A stretch of DNA of 64,000 nucleotides from Mechercharimyces sp. CAU 1602. Lineage in GTDB: Bacteria; Bacillota; Bacilli; Thermoactinomycetales; JANTPT01. Numbering within the stretch: the first letter of the stretch is position 1; each line of letters opens with the position of its first letter. Below are positions 25,192 through 33,421 of the stretch, one piece after another. The notes beneath the pieces were generated by a model. That model had not been told where the DNA came from. It was given only the letters and a program-made list of their open reading frames with translations, and made no database searches. The position numbers and the translations under genes were made by a program. The DNA is taken from positions 1,197,969 to 1,261,968 of the forward strand of contig NZ_JANTPT010000001.1 of NCBI RefSeq assembly GCF_024753565.1. Direction: 5' to 3'.

Positions 25192-26503
25192 GGATTAATC
25201 CATCCTCTCTCATTTCTCTGTATACCTCAAACATATTCGATAGTAGGTGTTGAAATACCTTCTGATCCACATGTTGATAAGAATTAGCTAGCCTATATAG
25301 AATAGCATGCTTTTTTTTCTTAAGACCGCACTTCTCCGCTATCTGTATAGCTTCCTGATAATACAAGATAGCTTCATTATTGTTCCCTAACCTAACTTTT
25401 AAATCTCCCATTATCGTAAGAGCATCTATCAAATACACATCCGCCTTTAATTCTCGTCCCTGTACAATAGCGTCCTCTAAGAATAAATGGGCCCTTTCAA
25501 GTTCCCCCTTTCTCATATACAAAATCCCACACCTAGTTAATGTTGCAATGTATAGGTGATGTCTAGTATTGATTTTCTTTTTTAGTTTTACAGCAAAGTC
25601 TAAACAAACCTCTGCATTCTCTAAATCATCCATCCGCAAATATACAGATCCCATTGCATCCCACAAATCTAAAATCCGGATATATTCACTGGTCATTCTA
25701 GCACGTTCAAGTCCCTCCGTTCCTATCTCGATAGCTTCCTCATAATGATCTGTCTTTCTTAGAAGAGTAACCCTTTGTTGGTATAAATGCAAAAGAAGCT
25801 CAGGCTTTCTTATCTCTTCTTTTCTCTCCCAAATCTCGCTCACCAATGTAAATGCTTCTCCAACACGATTTAGATTTTCAAGATAAGAAATCTTATTAAT
25901 AATTAGGACATCCAAGAGTTGGCTTCTCTTTCCTTCTGGTACAAAAGTCTGTATACCTTTATCTGTAAATTGAATTGCCTGGTTTAATTCATTCGTAAAA
26001 AAGGAAATAATTCCAAGAAGACAATACGATGACGCCTCTATATTTTCAGTGTGGCAATTCCCTGATAGTCTAATAGCACTCGATATTTCTCTTTTAGCTT
26101 TTTCCCATTCACCTTTGCTTACATAACATTTCCCTCTCAAGAAATATACAATAGCTGCAAAAGGATGCTCTGTGCTCATACTATCATATTTATTTAATTT
26201 TTCAATAGCTTCTTCTATCTCCCCCACATCGCAAAATGATTCGATCGCAAGTAAATCTAGTTCAAGCTGTTTCAGCTCTTCCGCTACACCCGCTTTGAGT
26301 CTCTTCACCTCATCTTCATCTGTACCTAATTTCTCCATAAGATACTCTATTTTACCCGAGAGGACATGTGGAACTCCTCGTTCGATATTGCTAATTGTTG
26401 CCGGGGAGATATTTTGATCAGCTATATCTTCTAGGCGAAGACTTTTTTCTTTTCTAATTCTGCGAAGCAACTCTCCTAATTCTTTCGTGTGTAAACCTTT
26501 CAT
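25178..26503 (-). CDS. HTH-TPR regulator 2 (RRNPP-like)
   Basis: 441 residues. The N-terminal Cro/C1-type HTH (about 5-60) reads LGELLRRIRKEKSLRLEDIADQ and ATISNIERG. The rest is helical with repeated 34-residue TPR-like pairs, for example CYVSKGEWEKAKREISSAIRLSG, VYLRMDDLENAEVCLDFAVKL and ILYMRKGELERAHLFLEDAI, the last two thirds of the protein. This is the architecture of PlcR/NprR/Rgg-type peptide-responsive regulators. I prefer the second ATG (26503), 7 bases after AAGGAGG. It is a close paralogue of the gene 35 bases upstream and overlaps the peptide gene downstream. Targets are unknown; self-regulation is likely. A plain XRE regulator without peptide ligand remains possible. Confidence 0.85.
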   Translation of the reverse strand: MKGLHTKELGELLRRIRKEKSLRLEDIADQNISPATISNIERGVPHVLSGKIEYLMEKLGTDEDEVKRLKAGVAEELKQLELDLLAIESFCDVGEIEEAIEKLNKYDSMSTEHPFAAIVYFLRGKCYVSKGEWEKAKREISSAIRLSGNCHTENIEASSYCLLGIISFFTNELNQAIQFTDKGIQTFVPEGKRSQLLDVLIINKISYLENLNRVGEAFTLVSEIWERKEEIRKPELLLHLYQQRVTLLRKTDHYEEAIEIGTEGLERARMTSEYIRILDLWDAMGSVYLRMDDLENAEVCLDFAVKLKKKINTRHHLYIATLTRCGILYMRKGELERAHLFLEDAIVQGRELKADVYLIDALTIMGDLKVRLGNNNEAILYYQEAIQIAEKCGLKKKKHAILYRLANSYQHVDQKVFQHLLSNMFEVYREMREDGLIRDII

Positions 26504-26538
26504 CATTAGTCCTCCTTATTTATGTAAAATTTTGATCT

Positions 26539-27846
26539 TCAATAAACATTTATATTTATTTGTTGTAACTCATGTAAATCCGATAAATACTCTTGATGCT
26601 CCAAACTATTTAAATGATCTGGAAAATGCATCATTCTACTTAAAACATATTCTTGCTTATGCTTTATTTTCTGATTTTTCGACAGTTGCAATGCTCTTTT
26701 GAAGTAATTAATAGCTTCAGTATGCTTATCTAATAAGATTTTTATGTCCCCCATATATATAAGTGCATCCAGCAAGAAAACTTCTGCCTGTAACTTTTCA
26801 CCTAGTGATATCGCTTCACTGAGAATCTGTTCACTTTTTTTTACTTCACCTTTCCTCATTTTCATAATCCCGTACTTAGTAAGTGTAGATATATAAATAT
26901 AGTTTCTCTTTCTAACTCTCTTTTCGATTTTCATAGCAAATTCTAACGCAACCTCGGCATTATCAAGCTCATTCATCTTAAGATATACTGCCCCTATAGC
27001 ATCCCATAATTCTAAAATACGACGGTACTCCGTTGTCATCCCAGCCCTGTTCAGTCCTTCCATTCCTATCTCGATAGCAAGACTGTGATGATCCATTTTT
27101 CTTAATATGTTAACTTTCAATTGGTATAAATGAAGTAAAGTATCTGGCTTCTTTATCTCTTCCTTCTTACACCATATCTCTTCAGTTAAAGCCATTGCTT
27201 CACCTAACCGGTTAAGCTTATCAAGAAATGTAATTTTATTAACGATTAAGACATCAAGAACTTGGCTCCTCTTTCCCTCATTAACAAAAGCTTTTATCCC
27301 TTTATCAGTAACACTTATGGCTTCTTCTAATTCATTCGTAAAATAAGCAATCACACCCAATAAACAATACGAACATGATTCGATATTTTCAGCCGGATAT
27401 TTTGCAGATAGTTTTATAGAGGTATTTAGTGCTCTTCTCGCCGATTTCCACGCACCCTTCGCTATCAAGCACTTCCCCTTAAGATAAACAGCCACTCCGG
27501 CTAACGGGTGTTCATTATCTAAATTTTCGTATTTATTTAATTTGTACATCGCTTCATCTATCTCACCAATATCACAAAAAGATTCGATCGCTAACATATC
27601 GAGTTCTATCTTGTTTAGTTTTTCTCTAATACCAGATCGAAGTCTGATAATCTCCGATTCATTCGTACCCAGACGTTCTAAAAGGTACTGAACCTTCCCA
27701 GGCAATACGTGTGGAACTCCACGCTCAATATTGCTTACAGTAGCCGGGGAGATGTTTTGGTCTGCAATATCCTCTAAGCGAAGGCCTTTTTCCTTTCGAA
27801 TGCGACGTAAAATTTCACCCATCTCTTTTGTATGTAATCCGTCCAT
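26539..27846 (-). CDS. HTH-TPR regulator 1 (RRNPP-like)
   Basis: 435 residues, the first gene of the cassette. HTH at about 6-60 (MGEILRRIRKEKGLRLEDIADQ, ATVSNIERGVPHV) is nearly identical to its downstream paralogue. The TPR-like body is clearly related but more diverged, e.g. VYLKMNELDNAEVALEFAMKI and IMKMRKGEVKKSEQILSEAI. The pair therefore looks like a tandem duplication. The ATG at 27846 follows AAGGAGG by 8 bases. Unlike the second copy it has no peptide gene at its end; the 35 bases to the next start hold only a 9-codon frame without signal character. Its base composition is more AT-rich than the neighbouring housekeeping genes, consistent with accessory origin. Confidence 0.85.
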   Translation of the reverse strand: MDGLHTKEMGEILRRIRKEKGLRLEDIADQNISPATVSNIERGVPHVLPGKVQYLLERLGTNESEIIRLRSGIREKLNKIELDMLAIESFCDIGEIDEAMYKLNKYENLDNEHPLAGVAVYLKGKCLIAKGAWKSARRALNTSIKLSAKYPAENIESCSYCLLGVIAYFTNELEEAISVTDKGIKAFVNEGKRSQVLDVLIVNKITFLDKLNRLGEAMALTEEIWCKKEEIKKPDTLLHLYQLKVNILRKMDHHSLAIEIGMEGLNRAGMTTEYRRILELWDAIGAVYLKMNELDNAEVALEFAMKIEKRVRKRNYIYISTLTKYGIMKMRKGEVKKSEQILSEAISLGEKLQAEVFLLDALIYMGDIKILLDKHTEAINYFKRALQLSKNQKIKHKQEYVLSRMMHFPDHLNSLEHQEYLSDLHELQQININVY

Positions 27847-27884
27847 TCATCAGTCCTCCTTAGTAGAACTTTCCGTCAAATCTA

Positions 27885-27912
27885 ATTATATACTAATAAT
27901 TCGTTGTTTCAA
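27885..27912 (-). promoter_or_regulatory. Sigma-A promoter of the HTH-TPR cassette
   Basis: Minus strand TTGAAA, 16 bases, TATAAT, about 40 bases upstream of regulator 1. The region just upstream is very AT-rich with repeated TTAATT/AATTAA words that could be an operator. Confidence 0.72.
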
Positions 27913-28011
27913 TAGCTAGATTAAATGTAATTAAATCTTTTTTTAATTAATTTCAAATATGCATGAATTTTACTATATGAGAAATAGAACCATGTTCATG
28001 TATTTTCATTG

Positions 28012-28050
28012 AAAAAATAGAGGCCTGCCATTAGCAAGCCTCTATTTTTT
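28012..28050 (-). terminator. Terminator of tdh-kbl
   Basis: AAATAGAGGCTTGC and GCAGGCCTCTATTT pair around a short loop (minus strand), followed by TTTTTTC. Confidence 0.85.
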
Positions 28051-28053
28051 AAG

Positions 28054-29244
28054 CTAGATAATCCCCAATCTCTTTCCTACCTCAGAAAATATAGCGAGCG
28101 CCTCTTCCAGCTCTGCTTCGGTATGTTGGGCCGTCACAATGGTACGAACACGAGCGGCGTCTTTAGCTACCGTAGGGAAAACAATGGCTTGTGCATATAC
28201 ACCCGCGCTAAATAATTCATCCGAAAAACGGGAAGCGAGTGAGCCTTCACCGACAATCACCGGTGTGATCGGGGTATCGCTCTTACCTGTGTTAAAGCCA
28301 AGCTTTTCTAAACCTTGCTTAAAAAAGCGTGTATTTGACCACAATTTATCGACCAGCTCTGGTTCCTCTTCCAATACTTCAATCGCTGCATGGCAAGCCG
28401 CTGTAACGGCTGGCGGATGGGAGGTACTGAAGAGAAACGGACGTGCCCGTTGCACCATATAATCCCTCATTACTTGAGGACAAGCAACATATCCGCCTAA
28501 CACACCTACCGCTTTGGAAAGGGTACCTACTTGAATATGTACCCGGCCGTGCAGATTAAAGTGATCAACGGTACCACGCCCATTTTTACCAAGAACACCA
28601 CTTGCGTGAGCATCGTCCACCATGACGATCGCATCATACTTTTCAGCTAATTCCACAATCTGTTCGAGCGGAGCGATATCCCCATCCATACTAAACACGC
28701 CATCGGTTACAACTAAGCGCTTTCGTGCGGATTGAGATTCTTGCAGAGCTTTTTCTAAATCCTCCATATCCGCATGTTTGTAGATACGACGACCCGCTTT
28801 CGTAAGACGAATGCCATCAATAATGCTGGCATGGTTTAATTCATCGCTGATTACAACATCCTCCTTAGTAAGGATCGTAGCTAACACCCCTACATTAGCG
28901 GTAAAACCAGACTGGAAGACAAGTGCAGCTTCGGTATGTTTAAATTGTGCCAACTTCTCTTCAAAGCGTTCATGCATTGAAAAAGTACCCGCAATGGTGC
29001 GGACTGAACCTGTTCCTGCACCGTATTGCTCTACAGCAGCTATCGCCGCTTTTTGTAAGCGTGGGTGTGTGGTAAGTCCGAGATAGTTATTAGATGATAA
29101 CTGAATTACTTCCTTACCTTTAATCGTCACCTTCGCTCCTTGTTCCGACTCCAGTTCCGTCAGTGGACGAAAAATCCCTTCTAGTTTCCACTCCTCAATC
29201 TCTTTCGCCAGGTAAGAAAAATCTGCTGCAAGATCACGTTTCAT
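28054..29244 (-). CDS. kbl: Glycine C-acetyltransferase (2-amino-3-ketobutyrate CoA ligase)
   Basis: 396 residues, alpha-oxoamine synthase family (fold-type I PLP). It cleaves 2-amino-3-ketobutyrate with CoA to glycine and acetyl-CoA, the second step of threonine degradation after Tdh, which lies directly upstream. Seen: LSSNNYLGLTTHPRL, GAGTGSVRTIAGTFSMHE, VDDAHASGVLGKNGRG, and the PLP-lysine context QVGTLSKAVGVLGGY. I prefer the ATG at 29244 (nine bases after GGAGG) over the ATG at 29250. An 8-amino-7-oxononanoate synthase (BioF) has the same fold, but the tdh partner decides in favour of Kbl. It ends the tdh-kbl operon. Confidence 0.94.
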   Translation of the reverse strand: MKRDLAADFSYLAKEIEEWKLEGIFRPLTELESEQGAKVTIKGKEVIQLSSNNYLGLTTHPRLQKAAIAAVEQYGAGTGSVRTIAGTFSMHERFEEKLAQFKHTEAALVFQSGFTANVGVLATILTKEDVVISDELNHASIIDGIRLTKAGRRIYKHADMEDLEKALQESQSARKRLVVTDGVFSMDGDIAPLEQIVELAEKYDAIVMVDDAHASGVLGKNGRGTVDHFNLHGRVHIQVGTLSKAVGVLGGYVACPQVMRDYMVQRARPFLFSTSHPPAVTAACHAAIEVLEEEPELVDKLWSNTRFFKQGLEKLGFNTGKSDTPITPVIVGEGSLASRFSDELFSAGVYAQAIVFPTVAKDAARVRTIVTAQHTEAELEEALAIFSEVGKRLGII

Positions 29245-29307
29245 TCTCATTCTCCTCCTTCTTATAACTAGATTGCTATCTTAGAAAGTATACCCACGTA
29301 TCTTAAC

Positions 29308-30348
29308 TCATGGAAACAAGACGACTTTCCCGGACTCTCCCCGCATCATCAGATCAAAGCCCTTCTCAAACTCCTCTAACGAAAAACGATGAGTAATAAT
29401 CTTTTCTACTTCTACTTTTCCCGACTCCAGCAATCCCGCTGTCTGTTCCCAAGTTTCATACATACGCCGACCCACAATACCATGCACGGTAATTCCCTTA
29501 AACACCACATCATTAGCAATATCCAATTCAACCGAACGGGTAGGTAAGCCAAGCATAGAGACACGACCACCAGGTGCCACCATAGAAAACCCTTGCTGAA
29601 TTGCATGTGGATGGCCTGACATTTCTAATACTACGTCCACTCCATAGCCAGATGTATGACTGCGAATCTCTGCTACAGCATCTACTTCCCCGGAATGAAT
29701 CGTACTACTCGCCCCTATCGATTGTGCCAGTTCAAGGCGATATGGATTAATATCGAGAGCAAACACACGCCTAGCGCCCGCCGCTTGTGCTACCGAAACA
29801 GCGATCAATCCAATAGGGCCACATCCGATTACAGCTACATCTTTTCCCACTATTGGACCTGATAATGCCGTGTGCACTGCATTGCCCATCGGCTCCATAA
29901 TAGAGGCATATTCATGAGGTACTTCTTTGCTATTAATCCACAAATTATCCTCTGGCATGGCAACATACTCAGCAAAACAGCCTGCCCGATCTACCCCGAT
30001 AATTTCTGTATTATAGCAAACATGGGCTTCTCCCTTACGACAAGCAGGGCATTTACCACACACGATGTGAGTTTCACACGATACATGATCTCCCACTTTC
30101 ACACGCGAAACACCGCTTCCTACTTCAACCACTTCACCAGAAAACTCATGCCCAAACACATAAGGGGGCTTTACTCGACTCTTTGCCCAATCGTCCCATT
30201 GATATATATGAACATCAGTGCCGCAAATACTTGTTGCTTTAACCCGAATAAGAACATCATGAGGCCCAATCCCTGGAATCGGTACGTTTACTAACTTCGC
30301 CCCTCTGCCCGCATGATGCTTCATAAGCGCTTTCATTTGTCCATCCAT
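29308..30348 (-). CDS. tdh: L-threonine 3-dehydrogenase
   Basis: 346 residues, zinc-dependent medium-chain dehydrogenase. It oxidises threonine to 2-amino-3-ketobutyrate with NAD. Catalytic zinc context SICGTDVHIYQWDDWA and FGHEFSGEV. The structural zinc loop CGKCPACRKGEAHVC has four Cys. The Rossmann motif is VIGCGPIGLIAVSVAQAAGA. The N-terminus MDGQMKALMK fits the family best at 30348. An in-frame ATG at 30357 is only 3 bases after GGGAGG, so the true start is uncertain by three codons. A sigma-A-like promoter and a cre-like site lie upstream, and kbl follows after 63 bases. Confidence 0.95.
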   Translation of the reverse strand: MDGQMKALMKHHAGRGAKLVNVPIPGIGPHDVLIRVKATSICGTDVHIYQWDDWAKSRVKPPYVFGHEFSGEVVEVGSGVSRVKVGDHVSCETHIVCGKCPACRKGEAHVCYNTEIIGVDRAGCFAEYVAMPEDNLWINSKEVPHEYASIMEPMGNAVHTALSGPIVGKDVAVIGCGPIGLIAVSVAQAAGARRVFALDINPYRLELAQSIGASSTIHSGEVDAVAEIRSHTSGYGVDVVLEMSGHPHAIQQGFSMVAPGGRVSMLGLPTRSVELDIANDVVFKGITVHGIVGRRMYETWEQTAGLLESGKVEVEKIITHRFSLEEFEKGFDLMMRGESGKVVLFP

Positions 30349-30399
30349 GGCGTACATTGACCTCCCAAAAAGCATGTCTGTCTCTTATTGTTCCTCTGG

Positions 30400-30429
30400 A
30401 TTATACCATGCTTGCACGTTTATCAGCAA
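30400..30429 (-). promoter_or_regulatory. Sigma-A-like promoter of tdh-kbl
   Basis: Minus strand TATAAT at 30405-30400 with TTGCTG 18 bases upstream (30424-30429), a weaker -35. Confidence 0.6.
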
Positions 30430-30464
30430 AATTAATCCTTTTCATTTTTCATATTTTATATTGG

Positions 30465-30478
30465 TGTAAACGTTTCCA
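30465..30478. promoter_or_regulatory. cre-like (CcpA) site upstream of tdh
   Basis: TGTAAACGTTTCCA matches the cre consensus TGWAANCGNTNWCA at all but one position. It lies about 65 bases upstream of the tdh -10, so CcpA control of threonine catabolism is plausible but untested. Confidence 0.5.
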
Positions 30479-30566
30479 TATTGAGACATAATCGAGCAGG
30501 AAGTGTTCCTCTCTCTCTTGAAACACTCCTGTCCTTCATAGGAGGACAATATTTCATAACCTACAC

Positions 30567-30608
30567 ATAGCAAACGACCACCTTTCGCGAAAGGTGGTCG
30601 TTTGCTAT
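30567..30608 (-). terminator. Perfect 42-bp palindrome, terminator of korAB
   Basis: Two 21-base arms meet at TTTCG-CGAAA with no mismatch. It follows the korB stop by about 16 bases. With no loop, the RNA form would open a few central pairs. The T tract is short. Confidence 0.75.
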
Positions 30609-30624
30609 ATTTTATACCGAACTT

Positions 30625-31491
30625 TTAGGCAAACTCCATCATTAGTTCCTCAAACTTCTCTTTTTCCAAGCGGACATCAAGATGCGCTAACGGTTTCTCT
30701 GCAAATCCTCGCACCAATTGTTCATATGGTGGTTGTTCTTTATTTTGATAAATGATCCCGGTCAACCAGCCCTCATGCTCCATCAACTTTTGCATTGCAT
30801 GTAAACGATTACTAGCATCATAAGCCTCTTCTTCATCTAAATTAGATAGGTTTGTTTTAAACCATTCATACGTATTTACTTTATTATAAGTTACACAAGG
30901 ACTAAACACATTAATAAGGGAAAAGCCCTCATGGCGAATCCCCTCTTCAATAATACGGGTCATCTGTTTCAAATCACTAGAAAATCCTTGCGCTAAAAAC
31001 GTTGCTCCCGCGGACAGCGCCATCTCCATTGGATTAAGTGCTGATTCGATCGTCCCTTGAGGTGAACTCTTCGTCTTAAACCCGACCGCACTACGTGGCG
31101 AGGTTTGTCCTTTCGTCAATCCGTATACTTGGTTATCCATAACAATATACGTGATGTTGATGTTGCGGCGAATCGCATGCATCGTATGGTTAAGTCCAAT
31201 AGCAAACCCATCTCCATCCCCGCCAGCAGCAATAACGGTAAGGTCGCGGTTAGCTAACTTTAACCCTTGTGCTATCGGGAGTGAGCGACCATGAATACCA
31301 TGAAATCCGTAAGAATGTGTGTAGCCGGAGATACGACCCGAACAGCCAATTCCAGAAACAAGTGCCACTTCCTCTGGTTCCGTTCCTACGCTAGCGAGAG
31401 CACGCTGGAGGGCCGCTAACACCGAGAAGTCGCCACAGCCTGGACACCAATTCGGCTTTACTTTATTACGAAAATCCTTAAACGTGGCCAT
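30625..31491 (-). CDS. korB: 2-oxoacid:ferredoxin oxidoreductase, beta subunit
   Basis: 288 residues. With KorA it oxidatively decarboxylates a 2-oxoacid (probably 2-oxoglutarate) to the acyl-CoA and reduces ferredoxin. NWCPGCGDFSVLAALQRAL at the N-terminus carries Fe-S cysteines. GIGCSGRISGY and GGDGDGFAIGLNH with VMDNQVYGLTKGQTSP form the thiamine-diphosphate and Mg site. The ATG at 31491 overlaps the korA stop by 14 bases, implying coupled translation. Substrate assignment (2-oxoglutarate rather than pyruvate) is by family resemblance and not certain. Confidence 0.93.
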   Translation of the reverse strand: MATFKDFRNKVKPNWCPGCGDFSVLAALQRALASVGTEPEEVALVSGIGCSGRISGYTHSYGFHGIHGRSLPIAQGLKLANRDLTVIAAGGDGDGFAIGLNHTMHAIRRNINITYIVMDNQVYGLTKGQTSPRSAVGFKTKSSPQGTIESALNPMEMALSAGATFLAQGFSSDLKQMTRIIEEGIRHEGFSLINVFSPCVTYNKVNTYEWFKTNLSNLDEEEAYDASNRLHAMQKLMEHEGWLTGIIYQNKEQPPYEQLVRGFAEKPLAHLDVRLEKEKFEELMMEFA

Positions 31492-33238
31492 GAACCATCA
31501 GCTCCTTGCATTGGGTATAAATTTCAGCTGGCAGGAAGGGATTGCCGTCATACTTACCAAAGTGAATCAATTTATCATGATAACCGCAATGTTGTGCAAT
31601 AAGTGCACGCAATTGTCCCGTAGCATTGTTTTCGACAACTAATACTTTCTTCGCTCGCTCCAACTGCCTTTTCACTTCAGCGGTTGGAAAAGGAAGAAGT
31701 TGACGGATGTGAATATGATTGATTGCCATATCATCCTGCTCTAACCGTTCCTTTGCTTCTTGAATCGTTCCCCGTGTCGAACAGATACCGACGATGAGGA
31801 GATCAGCATCATCATGATCTGCGTCCACCATAACCGGTTGTGTAAACGGAATTCCGTGTTGTAACTTACGTAACCGCTTTTCCATCATTTCCGCCCGATT
31901 GAGCGGACTTTCCGATGGACGCCCAACTTTATCGTGTTCCACACCGGTCACATGAAACAAGCCTTTTTTTGTACCTGGAATGACACGAGGACTAATCCCA
32001 TCTTCTGTATTTTGATAGCGTGGAAACAGCTCCGCAGTCGGTAGTTCTGTCAATTGACTCTCATCGCTAATCATTTTACCGCGATCGATTTGAATCCGCT
32101 TATAGTCAAGAGGCTCTACCGTTTGTTTACCCAGCGAAAGCGCAAGGTCTGAAAGAATAATTACTGGACATTGAAACTGATCCGCCAGATTAAAAGCTTC
32201 CACCGTATCATAGAAGCATTCTTCCACTGTACTAGGTGCAATCACAATCTTAGGGATCTCCCCATGCGTACTGTATATCATGGCATTGATATCGCTTTGT
32301 TCTTGTTTTGTCGGTAGACCTGTACTGGGGCCACCTCGCTGGGTATTTACAATAACTGCTGGGGTCTCCGTCATCCCAGATAAACCGATCGCTTCTGTCA
32401 TTAATGATAACCCTGGACCTGCCGATGCCGTCAGTGAGCGAACACCCCCGTAATTAGAGCCGATCACCATAGAAATCGCAGCAATCTCATCCTCGGTCTG
32501 TACAACCGTCCCCCCAAACTGCGGAAGTTTCTTTATCAAATACTCCATTATTTCAGAAGACGGAGTAATCGGATACGCTGCCATCAAGCGCGCCCCCGCT
32601 GCTATCGCTCCTAAAGCAATCGCATCATTTCCTATCATATATAGGCGCTTCTTCCCATCTGCCGGAACCAATTCATATTTCGGTTTTTTATTATTCAGTG
32701 ATTTGCTTATATAATCCGCTCCGCGTGCAATCGCATCCATATTACTTTGCACGATCTCTTTTCCTTTGCGGGAGAATTTCTCTTCAATCACATCGTTAAA
32801 CGCATCAATCGAAAGGCCGAGTAAGCGGCTCGATGCTCCCACAGCCACCATATTTTTCATCTGAGCCATTCCGATCTCTTTTGCAATCTCCGCAAACGGC
32901 AACGTAATCAGCTCAGCTGTAACTCCTTCTGGAAGGCTGGGGTTCCACTTTTCATCTGCGAGCACCACCCCGCCTGCTCTCAATTCGGCAGCATTTACAT
33001 CAATCGTTTCCTGATCAAATGCCACCAATATATCTAACTCATCGGATATCGCTCGAATAGGGCGAGTACTGATACGAATCTTAGTATTGGAGTGCCCTCC
33101 TTTAATACGTGAGGAAAAATGACGATATCCATACAAATAATACCCCATGCGATTTAAAGCGAGGCAAAATATTTCTCCCGTACTATCAATTCCTTCACCT
33201 TGCTGACCGCCCACTTTCCACGAAAGCTGCTGGATCAT
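31478..33238 (-). CDS. korA: 2-oxoacid:ferredoxin oxidoreductase, fused gamma-alpha subunit
   Basis: 586 residues, longer than a simple alpha subunit. Residues about 1-185 are the gamma (POR/KOR catalytic) domain: VGGQQGEGIDSTGE, GYRHFSSRIKGGHSNTKI. The alpha domain follows: GNDAIALGAIAAGARLMAAYPITPSSEIMEYL with the substrate-binding TP motif, TEDEIAAISMVIGSNYGG, TASAGPGLSLM. The C-terminal transketolase-like domain is VVENNATGQL. The gamma-alpha fusion is the standard form in aerobic Bacillales. Paired with korB through a 14-base overlap; a sigma-A promoter lies about 140 bases upstream. Confidence 0.94.
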   Translation of the reverse strand: MIQQLSWKVGGQQGEGIDSTGEIFCLALNRMGYYLYGYRHFSSRIKGGHSNTKIRISTRPIRAISDELDILVAFDQETIDVNAAELRAGGVVLADEKWNPSLPEGVTAELITLPFAEIAKEIGMAQMKNMVAVGASSRLLGLSIDAFNDVIEEKFSRKGKEIVQSNMDAIARGADYISKSLNNKKPKYELVPADGKKRLYMIGNDAIALGAIAAGARLMAAYPITPSSEIMEYLIKKLPQFGGTVVQTEDEIAAISMVIGSNYGGVRSLTASAGPGLSLMTEAIGLSGMTETPAVIVNTQRGGPSTGLPTKQEQSDINAMIYSTHGEIPKIVIAPSTVEECFYDTVEAFNLADQFQCPVIILSDLALSLGKQTVEPLDYKRIQIDRGKMISDESQLTELPTAELFPRYQNTEDGISPRVIPGTKKGLFHVTGVEHDKVGRPSESPLNRAEMMEKRLRKLQHGIPFTQPVMVDADHDDADLLIVGICSTRGTIQEAKERLEQDDMAINHIHIRQLLPFPTAEVKRQLERAKKVLVVENNATGQLRALIAQHCGYHDKLIHFGKYDGNPFLPAEIYTQCKELMVHGHV

Positions 33239-33373
33239 GAACTCATCTCCTTAGTAATTCCCTTTATCATCCTATTTTACATCACGGTCTGGCAACACGT
33301 AACGGCGAATATGATTCGCTGTCCCTTCTTCCCTGTTAATATTGTAGATTCTTAACTTTCTTATTCCTTCACT

Positions 33374-33402
33374 TATATAAAATGATAGCATAAATATGAC
33401 AA
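33374..33402 (-). promoter_or_regulatory. Sigma-A promoter of korAB
   Basis: Minus strand TTGTCA, 17 bases, TATATA. The predicted leader of about 130 bases holds a small GCGAAT/ATTCGC hairpin (around 33306-33320). Confidence 0.6.
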
Positions 33403-33421
33403 ATGTGCGAGCGCTTCGCCG

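Noticed and set aside
26507-26545. Possible second signalling-peptide gene after regulator 1
   Set aside because: Only a 9-codon frame fits, without a hydrophobic signal or a ribosome site.
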